In this document: one piece after another, positions 43,156-51,650 of the stretch
Position numbering within the stretch: position 1 is the stretch's first letter
Layout of the letters: the number at the start of each line of letters is the position of its first letter
Source of the DNA: UBA4615 sp964399635
Lineage (GTDB): Bacteria; Pseudomonadota; Gammaproteobacteria; Burkholderiales; Burkholderiaceae_E
Assembly: GCA_964399635.1 (NCBI GenBank)
Contig: CAYNRU010000062.1
Location: forward strand, 1 to 64,000
Length of the DNA: 64,000 nucleotides
Direction: 5' to 3'
Made by a program: the position numbers and the translations under genes
Notes under the pieces: generated by a model
Databases searched by the model: none
What the model saw: only the letters and a program-made list of their open reading frames with translations
Told to the model about the DNA's origin: nothing

Positions 43156-43748
43156 CGGGGCGCCTCGCCGGGGACGGTGGGCAGCACGTCGGCCGCGCCG
43201 CTGCCGGCGTCGTCCGCGCCCGGCAGCATCGCACCGCGGCGCATGCGCCCGAACACCGCCGCCGAGCGCAGCGCGATGCCCGCGCACAGCACCGGCACCC
43301 ACACCGTGTACCACCAGCGCGGCACGCCGAGCGCCATCGAGGTTTCCTGGTAGCGGAACTCGTCCCAGACGACGCGCGCCGCCAGCAGCCCGAGCAGCAC
43401 GAAGAACAGGCTGGTGGCCGCCGCGGCCAGCATCCCCAGGCGCCGGCGCCGGCGCGCGCTGCCGGTCTCGTAGAAGTACTCGATGCGCACGTGGCGGTCG
43501 CGGGCGGCGGCGGCCGAGGCGCCCGCCAGCGTCATCACCACGATCAGCGCGATCGAGATCTCCTCGGTGGGGGCGAGGGTCTGGTCGCTGAGATAGCGCA
43601 CGACCACGTTGGCCAGGGTCAGCAGCACCAGCACCGCCATGCACGCGACCGCGACGATCTCCTCGAAGAGCACCGGGCCCCGGTAGGGCGCGAGCGGATT
43701 GGCGGACGGGGAGGCGGGCGGAGGACCGGGCTCGGTGGGTGCGGCCAT
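43152..43748 (-). CDS. dctQ: TRAP transporter small membrane subunit (DctQ type)
   Basis: The 198-residue protein has four hydrophobic segments and DctQ marks: VAVACMAVLVLLTLANVVVRYLSDQTLAPTEEISIALIVVMTLAGASAAAARDRHVRIEYF. It pairs with DctM. The first 25 residues are proline-rich and the last 25 disordered, both outside the family core. The gene leads the TRAP operon, and a GTAAC/GTTAC dyad about 36 bases upstream of its start codon may be the MarR operator. Confidence 0.88.
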   Translation of the reverse strand: MAAPTEPGPPPASPSANPLAPYRGPVLFEEIVAVACMAVLVLLTLANVVVRYLSDQTLAPTEEISIALIVVMTLAGASAAAARDRHVRIEYFYETGSARRRRRLGMLAAAATSLFFVLLGLLAARVVWDEFRYQETSMALGVPRWWYTVWVPVLCAGIALRSAAVFGRMRRGAMLPGADDAGSGAADVLPTVPGEAPR

Positions 43749-43784
43749 CGACGGGGTTCGGGCGGGCAGCGGCGGGCCGAGACT

Positions 43785-43798
43785 GTAACACCCGTTAC
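43785..43798. promoter_or_regulatory. GTAAC/GTTAC dyad between TRAP operon and AbrB-family gene
   Basis: GTAACACCCGTTAC has two five-base arms with a four-base centre and lies between divergent start codons 36 and 50 bases away. A short palindrome is plausible for the MarR protein encoded at the end of the TRAP operon. No experiment is implied. Confidence 0.45.
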
Positions 43799-43833
43799 CA
43801 GCGCCCGCCAGCCGGCGCGATGTTGCGCTGCGC

Positions 43834-43839
43834 TATGAT
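43834..43839 (+). promoter_or_regulatory. Possible -10 element close to the AbrB-family ATG
   Basis: TATGAT lies eight bases before ATG 43848 with no Shine-Dalgarno sequence between them. If used, transcription would begin at or just before the ATG. Confidence 0.35.
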
Positions 43840-43847
43840 CGCCCGCG

Positions 43848-44879
43848 ATGAAGCCCTTCCTGAAGGCGCTCTGCATCGCGGTCCCCGCCGGCGCGCTGCT
43901 GGCGGCGCTCGACGCGCCCCTGCCCTGGACGATCGGACCCCTGCTCGCCTGCGCGTTCGCCAACCTGGCCGGCGCGGGCCTGTCGACGCCGCGCGTCGCG
44001 CGCGAGTTCGGCCAGTGGATGATCGGCACGGTGCTCGGGCTGTACTTCTCGCCGGCGGTGGCCCTGCAGGTGCTGGCCCTCGCGCCCTGGATCGCGCTGT
44101 CGGTGCTGTGGGCGATGCTGCTCGGCCTGGGGTCGGCCTGGTCGCTGCGACGGTTCGCGGGCGTATCGCGCCCCACCGCGTTCTTCGGCGGCGCGATCGG
44201 CAGCGCGACCGAGATGGCGGTGCAGGGCGAGCGGGCCGGCGGGCGGGTCGACCAGATCGCCGCGGCGCACAGCCTGCGGGTCGTGATGGTGGTGCTGATC
44301 ATGCCCGCCCTCTACCGGCTGCTCGAGCTGCACGGCAGCGACCCCTATGAGGTGTCGGCGCGCATCGTCGACCCGTCGGGCCTGGCGATGCTGGTGGCGG
44401 CCACCGTCGCGGCGGCGCTGGCCTGGCGCGCCCTGGGCGGGCCCAACGCGTGGATGCTGGGCCCGCTCGCGCTGGTGCTCGGGCTGACCGTCACCGGGAA
44501 CGACTGGAGCGCGCTGCCCCGGTGGCTGGTCGCAGCCGGCCAGGTGGCGATCGGCACCTCGCTCGGCTGCCGCTTCACGCCGGCCTTCTTCGCGCAGGCG
44601 CCACGCTACGTGGCGGTGGTGGCGGCCACGACGCTCGCGGGCATCGCGGTGTCCTCGGGGTTCGGGATGCTGGTGGCCTGGGGTTGCGGCGTGCCGGTCG
44701 CGACGATGGTGCTGGCGACCTCGCCCGGGGGTGTCGCGGAGATGACGCTCACCGCCCGGACCCTGCAGCTCGGCGTGCCGGTGGTGGCGGCCTTCCATGT
44801 GACGCGCAGCGTGGCGATGATGACGCTGCTGAGCCCGGTGTATCGTCTGCTCGGCCGACTGAGGGGGTGGCAGGCATGA
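43848..44879 (+). CDS. AbrB-family integral membrane protein
   Basis: The 343-residue protein consists of two repeats of a membrane unit, about ten segments in total. Repeat one has PLPWTIGPLLACAFANLAG and GQWMIGTVLGLYFSP, and repeat two has GPNAWMLGPLALVLGLTVTG and GQVAIGTSLGCRFTP. This is the AbrB membrane duplication (often misnamed ammonia monooxygenase). GGAIGSATEMAVQGE and SPGGVAEMTLTARTL are the conserved pair of loops. Function is unknown, but these genes often sit beside TRAP or Bug transporters, as here. It overlaps the thioesterase gene by 4 bases. Confidence 0.83.
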   Translation: MKPFLKALCIAVPAGALLAALDAPLPWTIGPLLACAFANLAGAGLSTPRVAREFGQWMIGTVLGLYFSPAVALQVLALAPWIALSVLWAMLLGLGSAWSLRRFAGVSRPTAFFGGAIGSATEMAVQGERAGGRVDQIAAAHSLRVVMVVLIMPALYRLLELHGSDPYEVSARIVDPSGLAMLVAATVAAALAWRALGGPNAWMLGPLALVLGLTVTGNDWSALPRWLVAAGQVAIGTSLGCRFTPAFFAQAPRYVAVVAATTLAGIAVSSGFGMLVAWGCGVPVATMVLATSPGGVAEMTLTARTLQLGVPVVAAFHVTRSVAMMTLLSPVYRLLGRLRGWQA

Positions 44880-45283
44880 CGACGATCGACGAGGCGCAAC
44901 GGATGCTCGGCGAGCTGTTCGCGCCGTGGGTGCAGTCGCTCGGGCTGCGCGTCGAGGCCATCGGCGGGGGCGAGGCCACGCTGGTGATGCCTTTCGATCC
45001 GTCGCTTGCGCGGGTGGGCGGCACGGTGTGCGGCCAGGCGATGATGGCCGCGGCCGACACCGCGATGGTGCTCGCGGTGTCCTCGCAGCTCGGCGGCTTC
45101 AAGCCGATGACGACGGTGAGCCTGACCACGAGCTTCATGCGGCCGGTGTCGGGCACCGACCTGCGCGTCGTGGCCCGGGTGCTCAAGCCCGGGCGCTCGC
45201 TGGTGTTTGGCGAGATCGAGCTGTCCTCGGTGGACGACGGGCGCCTTGCGGCGCACGCGACGACGACCTACGCGCTGCTGTAG
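44876..45283 (+). CDS. Hotdog-fold thioesterase (PaaI-like)
   Basis: The 135-residue protein has the PaaI/YbgC-like hotdog pattern: GGGEATLVMPFDPSLARVGGTVCGQAMMAAADTAMVLAV, the long central helix, and SLTTSFMRPVSGTDLRVVARVLKPGRSLVFGEIEL. It would hydrolyse an acyl-CoA. ATG 44876 overlaps the stop of the AbrB-type gene (ATGA), so the two are translated together. The substrate is unknown. The 148 bases after it hold no gene. Confidence 0.83.
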   Translation: MTTIDEAQRMLGELFAPWVQSLGLRVEAIGGGEATLVMPFDPSLARVGGTVCGQAMMAAADTAMVLAVSSQLGGFKPMTTVSLTTSFMRPVSGTDLRVVARVLKPGRSLVFGEIELSSVDDGRLAAHATTTYALL

Positions 45284-45431
45284 GCGCCGCCGCGGGAGCG
45301 GGCCGCGCGGGCGGCGCCGGGATCGCCCTGGGTCGGGTACGCGTTCCGGTTGCGGCCCGCCGTCCGGCGCGCGGGCCGGCCCTGCGCGCGGATGCCGGGC
45401 CTGTCGGGTGGCCGACCGGGCCAGGCCGCTG

Positions 45432-46166
45432 TCAGGCGGCGCGCTTGCGGGCGGCGGCGGCGCCGGTGGCCTTGCGGGGGGCGGGGTTGCGGGTTGCGGC
45501 GGCCCGGGGGGCGGCCGTGCCCTTCCCGGCGGCGGCGCGCGCGACGGCGGCCGGCGCCTTCTTCGCGGGGGGCTTCCCGGCGGCGGCGTTCTTCGCGCCG
45601 GTTGTCGCGCGCGTGGCCGTGTCGTTCGCGGCGGTCTTTGCGGCGCCCTTTGCCGCGCTCTTGGCCGCGCCTTTCGCCGCGCCCGTCGCCGTGCGTTTCG
45701 CCGTGCCCGCCTCCATCCCCTTCGCGGTGCCTTTCACCGCGTGCTTCGCCGCACGCTTGGCCGGGGCGCGCGCGTCGCCTCGAGGCGCACGCGCCACGCC
45801 CGGCGCGGCGTCGGCGGGCGCCTTCGCGGCGCGGGGCGCGCGCGTCCGCGTCGCAGCCGGCTTGGCCGGCGCGGGCCTGGCGGCCTGTGCCGCGGCGCGC
45901 GCGCCGCCCGCGGCCGCGGGGCCTGCGCCTTCGGCGCGACGGCGCGCAGCGGTCGCGGCCGCCGCCGCTGCGGCGCCCGCCCGCTCGGCGATCGGGCGCA
46001 GCGTCTCCATCACGTCCATGAGCCGGCGCATCGCGTCCGGCGGGATGCGCTCGGCCGCGCGCTTGACGGTCGCCTGCGCGAGCTTCTCGACGTCGCGCGC
46101 GGCGGCGCCCGATCGGATCCAGGTGTCGATCTGCGCGATCGTTTGCTTCAGGGTCGGGTTGGTCAT
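45432..46166 (-). CDS. Alanine/lysine-rich histone H1-like protein
   Basis: The 244-residue protein has a predicted helical head of about 70 residues (TNPTLKQTIAQIDTWIRSG and AERIPPDAMRRLMDVMETLRPIAERAG). From residue 75 on it is almost entirely Ala, Lys, Arg, Pro and Gly, with AK and KGAAK-type repeats such as AAKGAAKSAAKGAAK. That resembles bacterial histone H1-like (HctB/AlgP/PhaF-tail) nucleoid proteins. It may bind DNA or granules. The repeats are low-complexity and could vary in number. It does not match PhaF in its head region, so the phasin reading is weak. Confidence 0.65.
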   Translation of the reverse strand: MTNPTLKQTIAQIDTWIRSGAAARDVEKLAQATVKRAAERIPPDAMRRLMDVMETLRPIAERAGAAAAAAATAARRRAEGAGPAAAGGARAAAQAARPAPAKPAATRTRAPRAAKAPADAAPGVARAPRGDARAPAKRAAKHAVKGTAKGMEAGTAKRTATGAAKGAAKSAAKGAAKTAANDTATRATTGAKNAAAGKPPAKKAPAAVARAAAGKGTAAPRAAATRNPAPRKATGAAAARKRAA

Positions 46167-46280
46167 GGGGCGCTCGCGGGTGGAGTGGTCGAAGGATCGA
46201 CGATAGCGCGTACCGCCCGGGTGCGCATCGTCACGAGCAGGCGGTGGCGGCGTCGGTGCGCGCCGCAGCGATCGATGCGC

Positions 46281-46931
46281 TCACGGCCTGATCCAGGCGG
46301 CGCTCGCCGGCCCTTCCGCGGCCGCGGGCCACTCGAAGCGCGCGCGCCGGTGGCCGTGGCGGTCGAGCCGCAGCCACTCGAGGCCCCGCAGCCGCAGCAC
46401 GATCGCGGCGAACGACGCGAAGCCGGCCTGCGCCTCGTGCGCATCGGGCAGGCGGCCGTGCAGGCGCTCCGGGAGGTTGGCGTCGGGCGCGTCGCTGACC
46501 GTGCCGGGCGTGCGCGGCGCGAGGTAGGCGCGGCGCGATGACGCGCCGAGCCGCTCCCACGCGCGCCGCGCGACCGCGTCGCCGGCGTGGACCGATGCGT
46601 CGGCCCAGGCCCGCAGCTGCAGCTCGCGCCGGCGGTCGTGGAACACCAGGCAGGCGGCGGGGCAGGCACGCAGCTGCGAGAGCTTGTGCGCGCGCAGGTC
46701 GCTGTGGATCTCGAGCGTGCGCGCGCCGCGGTCGGCGGCGCGCAGCACGACCACGCGGGCGTCGGCCCGCGGGCGGGCCGCGTCGCGCGCATCGACACCG
46801 GCGAGCACCGGCCAGTGCCAGTCCTCGGCGGACACGGCGGCGGCGCGCTCGAGCAGCCACCACGCAGCGGCTAGAATCGCTTCGAGCGTCGCGTCGTCGC
46901 CGGGCAGGTCCTGCGGATCGGAGTCGGGCAC
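46281..46931 (-). CDS. Pyridoxamine 5'-phosphate oxidase-family FMN-binding protein
   Basis: The 216-residue protein has the split-barrel pattern: ARPRADARVVVLRAADRGARTLEIHSDLRAHKLSQLRACPAACLVFHDRRRELQLRAWADASVH, and then WERLGASSRRAYLAPRTPGT. It matches the PNPOx-like family found near respiratory genes, which bind FMN and often reduce unknown substrates. The HRARFEW motif near the end fits the C-terminal strand. The gene stands alone, 71 bases from the divergent SDR gene. Confidence 0.78.
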   Translation of the reverse strand: MPDSDPQDLPGDDATLEAILAAAWWLLERAAAVSAEDWHWPVLAGVDARDAARPRADARVVVLRAADRGARTLEIHSDLRAHKLSQLRACPAACLVFHDRRRELQLRAWADASVHAGDAVARRAWERLGASSRRAYLAPRTPGTVSDAPDANLPERLHGRLPDAHEAQAGFASFAAIVLRLRGLEWLRLDRHGHRRARFEWPAAAEGPASAAWIRP

Positions 46932-47001
46932 GGCGCGCAGTGTAGCCGGTGACGGCGGCCACCGGCCGCCCGCCGCGACTCGACGACGGGAGACGATCGC
47001 G

Positions 47002-47781
47002 ATGGCAGCAGCATCTCAGGAACTGGCCGGACGGCTGGCATGGGTGACCGGCGGGGGCACCGGCATCGGACGCGCGACGGCGGCCCGTCTGGGCCGGGCC
47101 GGCGCCACCGTCGCGATCTCTGGCCGGCGCGTCGAGGAGCTCGAGAAGACCGCGGCTGAGCTGCGCGCCGAGGGGCTGAAGGTCGCGGTGGCGCCCGCCG
47201 ACGTCGGCGACGCCGCGTCGGTGGCGGGCGCGCACGCGGCGATCGTCGCGGCCCACGGGCCGGTGTCGATCCTGGTGTGCGGCGCCGGCACCAACGTCCC
47301 GAACCGCAGCTGGTCCAAGCTCACCCCCGATGGCTTCGCGAAGGTCACCAACATCAACCTCAACGGCGTCGCCAACAGCGTGCACGCCGTGCTGCCGGGC
47401 ATGCGCGCGGCGGGCGACGGCACCATCGTCGTGATCTCGTCGTTCGCCGGCTGGGCGTACGCGGGCTTCCCCGGCGCGGCCTACAGCGCGAGCAAGGCGG
47501 CGCTCGATCCGCTGGTCCAGAGCCTCAACGACGAGGAAGGCCCGCACGGCATCCGCGTGTGCCACCTGTGCCCGGGCGAGGTCGCCACGCCGATCCTGAA
47601 GTCGCGCCCGGTGCCGCCCTCCGACGAGGAGGTGGCGCGGATGCTGCGGCCCGAGGACGTCGCCGAGGCGATCGCCTACGTGGCCGGCGCGCCGCGCCAC
47701 GTGTGCCTGGCCGAGATCGTCATCGCGCCCACCTGGAACCGCTTCTACATCGGCGGCGAAGACCTAAAGCGGCGTCCGTGA
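47002..47781 (+). CDS. Short-chain dehydrogenase/reductase
   Basis: The 259-residue protein has GGGTGIGRA (cofactor loop), VISSFAGWAYAGFPGAAYSASKAAL with Tyr161 and Lys165 in the YxxxK catalytic pair, and ICHLCPGEVATPI-like sequence (VCHLCPGEVATP). SGRRVEELEK after strand two suggests NADP preference through the arginine pair. The substrate is unknown. It is followed by an EamA transporter gene 46 bases later and may be co-transcribed with it. ATG 47002 is preceded by GACGATCGC, with GGGAGACGATCGCG as the ribosome site. Confidence 0.84.
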   Translation: MAAASQELAGRLAWVTGGGTGIGRATAARLGRAGATVAISGRRVEELEKTAAELRAEGLKVAVAPADVGDAASVAGAHAAIVAAHGPVSILVCGAGTNVPNRSWSKLTPDGFAKVTNINLNGVANSVHAVLPGMRAAGDGTIVVISSFAGWAYAGFPGAAYSASKAALDPLVQSLNDEEGPHGIRVCHLCPGEVATPILKSRPVPPSDEEVARMLRPEDVAEAIAYVAGAPRHVCLAEIVIAPTWNRFYIGGEDLKRRP

Positions 47782-47827
47782 GCGGCGCGCGCCGGACCGC
47801 GCGGGGCGTCGGTTGAGCGACGCCGGC

Positions 47828-48718
47828 ATGCCGCGCTGGGCGGGCCTGGCGCTGGTCGCGGGGATCGCGGTGGTGTTCGCGTCCAACCACGTCGCGGCGC
47901 GGCTCGCCTTCGACCACGGCACGAGCGTGACCACCGCGGTGGCGGTGCGCTCGGCCGCCACCGCGCTCGCGGTGTGGGCGCTGCTGCGCGCCACCGGCAC
48001 CGCGGCGTCGCTGCCGCGGACCACGCGCCCCCGCGCGATCGCGATCGGGCTGGTGCTGTCGCTGCAGAGCGTGTTCCTGTACTCGGCGGTGGCGCGCATC
48101 CCGGTCGCGCTCGCGCTGCTTACCTTCAACACCTTCCCGATCGTGCTGGCGCTGCTGTCCTGGGCGAGCGGCGGCGAGCGCCCGACGCGGCGCACCCTGG
48201 TCGCGATGCCGGTGATCCTCGCCGGGCTGGCGCTGGCGCTCGACGTGCCGGGCGTGCTGGCCTCGGGCGGGCGCTCGCTCGAGGACGCCCCGCGCTTTGC
48301 GGCCGGGGTCGGCTTCGGGCTGGCGGCCTCGCTGTCCTTCGGGCTGGCGCTGATGCTCACGACGCGCTGGCTGGGCCAGGTCGACGGCCGGGTGCGCACC
48401 GTCTGGACGATGGTCACCGTGGCGATCGTGGTGACCGGCGCGGGTCTGGCGGCCGGCGGCTTCGCGTGGCCACGCGACGCGGCGGGCTGGACGGGCCTGG
48501 CGCTGCTGACCGTGCTCTACGGGATCGCGTTCACGTCGCTGTTCGTGGTGCTGCCGCGGCTGGGCGCGGTCAACAGCGCGCCGGTGATGAACCTCGAGCC
48601 GATCGCCTCGATGGTGCTGGCCTGGGCCATCCTCGGGCAGCGCATCGGGCCTGTGCAGGTCGCGGGCGCGGTGCTGGTGGTCGGCGCGATCGTCTGGCTG
48701 AGCTCGGGTCGGCGCTGA
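47828..48718 (+). CDS. EamA/DMT-family transporter
   Basis: The 296-residue protein has ten hydrophobic segments in two EamA repeats. Repeat one covers about 1-140 with LALLTFNTFPIVLALLSW, and repeat two covers about 155-290 with NSAPVMNLEPIASMVLAWAILGQRIGPVQVAGAVLVVG. It would export or import a small metabolite. ATG 47828 is used; a TTG at 47813 would add five residues. The start between the two is not settled by the sequence. It is on the same strand as the SDR gene. Confidence 0.82.
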   Translation: MPRWAGLALVAGIAVVFASNHVAARLAFDHGTSVTTAVAVRSAATALAVWALLRATGTAASLPRTTRPRAIAIGLVLSLQSVFLYSAVARIPVALALLTFNTFPIVLALLSWASGGERPTRRTLVAMPVILAGLALALDVPGVLASGGRSLEDAPRFAAGVGFGLAASLSFGLALMLTTRWLGQVDGRVRTVWTMVTVAIVVTGAGLAAGGFAWPRDAAGWTGLALLTVLYGIAFTSLFVVLPRLGAVNSAPVMNLEPIASMVLAWAILGQRIGPVQVAGAVLVVGAIVWLSSGRR

Positions 48719-48757
48719 CGCGACGCGGGCCGCGCGCTGGCCGCGGGCGGTCCGCGG

Positions 48758-49948
48758 TCAGTCGGCGACGGCCGGCACCGAGCGGCTCGCGAGGTCGATC
48801 CAGCCCGCGTCGTCGCGCGGCCAGGCGCGCTCGGGCAGCTCGTTCAGGCGCAGCAGGATCTGCTTGAGGTGCCAGGTGGGCGGCGCGCCGAGCGCCGGCG
48901 GGCAGTGCCGCCACAGCGCGCGCATCACGTTGTGCTGGATGCCGAGGTAGGCCGACAGCGCCTCGATCACCCATCGGTCCTGGCCCGAGTCGACCGACTG
49001 GCGCAGCGCGTCGCGCGCGTCGGCCGGACGCAGCGCGAGCCGGGGGTCGTTCTCGGCGGCGGCGATCAGGCCGGAGCGGTGCCGCGGCTGCGCGTCGATG
49101 AGCACGTCGGCGAAGAACTGCGCGAAGGCGGGCAGCCGCGACAGCACGTAGGCGCGCTGGGTGGCGTGGCGCTGGCCGGTCAGCAGCCAGTTGTAGCAGC
49201 CGAGGTGGCGCCCGGCGCGCGAGCGCCCGAGCTTGACCAGCGTGACCGGCTCGAGCGTGCCCTCGATCATCGCGGCGATGCGCTGCTCGGCGGCGGCCTC
49301 GCGCAGGTCGGTCGAGCGCAGCACCTTGCCGTAGAAGGCGACGTCGACCAGCTCGTTGCGCAGCGCGTGGCGCAACTGCGCGAGGAAGTCCGGATAGCGC
49401 GACCCGCGGTCGAACAGGCTGTCGGGCACGCCCGGCTCGAGCCGGTGCTCGCGCGCGAGGTGCCCGCCCCAGTCGTCGCGGCGCGACTCGAGGATGGTCA
49501 GCATGTTGTCGCCGAGTGCGGCGAACAGCACGTCGAGCGTCGCGGCCTCGGCCGCGCGCGCGGGCAGTTCGTCGTCGCGCGCGTCGGCGTCGTGCAGCCA
49601 GCGCGCGAGCGAGCCCACCAGCCGGCGCAGCGTCGCGTCCGACAGCAGGCTGCGGAAGTCGTAGACGCACTGGTGGCGGTCGACGCCGACGAAGCGGATG
49701 GTGTGGCCCCAGTCGCGTGTCAGCTGGCCGAAGATCGGGTTGGCCATCAGCGACAGGCGCGAGGCGAGCGGCAGCAGCAGCACGAACAGGCGCCAGTCGG
49801 GCGACGGGTTGCGCCACACGAGCGCGCGCGGTGTCGCCAGGTAGGCGTGCGCGGCCACTGCCAGGTCGGGGCCGACCCAGCCGGTGTCGGTGAGTTCGGC
49901 GTCGATCGGGAAGCCGTCGACGCGGATCGCTTCGAAGTCCATCTGCAT
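48758..49948 (-). CDS. Unrecognised 396-residue protein
   Basis: I do not recognise the family. The protein has no signal peptide, and its overall content is Leu/Arg/Asp-rich and helical. Hydrophobic LFVLLLPLASRLSLMA at about 54-69 may be buried or membrane-contacting. HLGCYNWLLTGQRHATQRAYVLSRLPAFAQFFADVLIDAQP near 250-290 is a long helix pair. The gene is complete and coding-like, with ATG 49948. It lies between the EamA gene and a small membrane protein, both without an obvious link. It could be an uncharacterised proteobacterial protein. Confidence 0.6.
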   Translation of the reverse strand: MQMDFEAIRVDGFPIDAELTDTGWVGPDLAVAAHAYLATPRALVWRNPSPDWRLFVLLLPLASRLSLMANPIFGQLTRDWGHTIRFVGVDRHQCVYDFRSLLSDATLRRLVGSLARWLHDADARDDELPARAAEAATLDVLFAALGDNMLTILESRRDDWGGHLAREHRLEPGVPDSLFDRGSRYPDFLAQLRHALRNELVDVAFYGKVLRSTDLREAAAEQRIAAMIEGTLEPVTLVKLGRSRAGRHLGCYNWLLTGQRHATQRAYVLSRLPAFAQFFADVLIDAQPRHRSGLIAAAENDPRLALRPADARDALRQSVDSGQDRWVIEALSAYLGIQHNVMRALWRHCPPALGAPPTWHLKQILLRLNELPERAWPRDDAGWIDLASRSVPAVAD

Positions 49949-50053
49949 GAAGGGCCGCGCGGCGCCGCGCCGGTGGGCACGGCGTCGCTGCCATGGGTCT
50001 CCAGAGGGAGGGCGCCCGGCCCGGCGACCGGGCCGCGGTCTGCCGCCCCGGGC

Positions 50054-50230
50054 TCAGTCGGCGCGCTTGGCCAGGAAGAGCAGCCCGCCGCCGATGGCCA
50101 GCAGGCCGCTCGCGATCAGGGTCCGGGCGACCGAGCCCTGCCACATCGCCTCGAGCGCGACGAGCGAGCCCGCGGTCAGCAGGATGCGGCCCGTTCCGGC
50201 GGTGCGTTGCGAAGGAGACATGTCGGTCAT
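50054..50230 (-). CDS. Small membrane protein of 58 residues
   Basis: The frame has two hydrophobic stretches, ILLTAGSLVALEAMW and TLIASGLLAIGGGLLFLA, joined by a short loop, and it ends in KRAD. It is too short for family assignment. The hydrophobic pattern and GC-rich third positions support expression. ATG 50230 (MTDMSPSQRT) has GGTAGCAC upstream and no strong ribosome site. It may be an inner-membrane hairpin protein. Confidence 0.5.
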   Translation of the reverse strand: MTDMSPSQRTAGTGRILLTAGSLVALEAMWQGSVARTLIASGLLAIGGGLLFLAKRAD

Positions 50231-50456
50231 GGTGCTACCCGAGGTGATCGAGCCGGGAACCGTGGCGCCGCGGCGGGAACGTTGCTGCAATCCTAAGCGT
50301 TTGCGCCCCGGGCCGCCGGATCTGCCGCCGTCCGGCGGTCGGAGCGCGCGGACGAGCGGCGGACGGCCTGTCACGAAACCTATTGTGACACTGAACGCGG
50401 GGTCTCGGACAGGGGCGCAAAGACTGGCGGGTCCGGAAAGGCGCCGCGCGCGGCGC

Positions 50457-51575
50457 TCAGCCGGCCTCGCGGGTGACGCCTGGCAGCCGGTCGAGCGCGA
50501 GCGCGACGAGCCGCGCGCCGGTGTCCAGCACGCGGCGGCGCCACTCGGGGCTCGCCGGGCTGAAGGCCTCGAGCATCTCGGCCCGCAGCGCGCGGCCGGT
50601 GGCATCAGAGGGGTCGCCGTGAGCGTGCAGCCAGTTGTCGGCCCGCATCGCGCGGATCATCCGCATCGGCTCGTAGGTGCCGAACTCCGGGAAGCCGAAC
50701 CCGAACCGGCAGCCGGGCGGCAGCGCCGCCTCGATGCCGCGGTCGAGCAGCCCGTTGAGCGGGGTGGACACCGACTCGCCCGATGCCGCCGACTTCACCC
50801 AGCCGGGGAAGACCTCGAGCGAATAGCGGTAGCAGTCGCTGTCGGCGGGTGCGCCGGTGACCACCTCGCAGTCGCCGAACGCGCCCAGGCCGGTGTGGAA
50901 GTCGAGCCAGTGCACGGTCTGCGCGCCGGCCAGGTGCTCGGCCACCAGCGCGAGCAGGTGCACCGTGCCCTGCTCGCGCCGCGCGCCGCCGTACTGCATG
51001 CCGCGCGGATGGCGGTACTGGCCTCCGAGCGCCACCTGCTGGAAGCGGCGCGCGCCGTGCGCCGCGACGAAGGCCTCGATCGCGTCCCAGCGGGCGCGCT
51101 CGGCCGCGGGGTCCAGGTCGGCCGGGTTGAGCGCGTCGTGCAGCCGCTCGTAGTCCGGGTCGCACAGCGTCGGGTCGAAGCGCTCGAGGAAGTTCCGGTT
51201 GAAGTCGACGTTGGACTCGTTGACGCGCCGGCCCCAGGCGAAGCCGTAGGGGTTGTTGGCGTGCTGCAGCACGACCGCGGTGTCCGGCGCCAGCCGCAGG
51301 CGCGGCAGCACCTGCTCGATCACGTGGTGCTGGATCGCGGCGCCGACGTAGCCCTCGACGCCGTGCGTGCCGCAGGACAGCACCAGCGCGTGGCGGGGCC
51401 GGCGCGCGCCGAGGATGGCGAAGTCGAGCGCGAGCGTGCCGCCGTCCGGGCCCCGGACGTCGAGCGCGCGGGAGTCGAGCAGCAGGCCGTGGCGGGGCGA
51501 CAGCCGGTGCAGCCTGTCGAGCAGCCGCTCGCGGGAGACGGAATAGGAGGGCGGGAAATGGTCGGCGGGGTCCAT
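50457..51575 (-). CDS. DUF2817 / M14-like metallopeptidase
   Basis: The 372-residue protein has CGTHGVEGYVGAA with His71 and Glu74 in the zinc-binding HxxE position of M14 carboxypeptidases, VNESNVDFNRNFLERFDP, and WLDFHTGLGAFG with the third zinc ligand. DUF2817 is related to these zinc peptidases and may hydrolyse amide bonds of small molecules. There is no signal peptide. It is the last of several minus-strand catabolic genes, 75 bases after the serine/threonine dehydratase, suggesting a shared pathway. Confidence 0.8.
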   Translation of the reverse strand: MDPADHFPPSYSVSRERLLDRLHRLSPRHGLLLDSRALDVRGPDGGTLALDFAILGARRPRHALVLSCGTHGVEGYVGAAIQHHVIEQVLPRLRLAPDTAVVLQHANNPYGFAWGRRVNESNVDFNRNFLERFDPTLCDPDYERLHDALNPADLDPAAERARWDAIEAFVAAHGARRFQQVALGGQYRHPRGMQYGGARREQGTVHLLALVAEHLAGAQTVHWLDFHTGLGAFGDCEVVTGAPADSDCYRYSLEVFPGWVKSAASGESVSTPLNGLLDRGIEAALPPGCRFGFGFPEFGTYEPMRMIRAMRADNWLHAHGDPSDATGRALRAEMLEAFSPASPEWRRRVLDTGARLVALALDRLPGVTREAG

Positions 51576-51650
51576 CGCGGGGTCCGGGGGTGCGGAGGGT
51601 CCAGGGGTGCGGGGGGTCGGGGTTTCGCGCGCGGGGGGCCGCCGCGCCGC

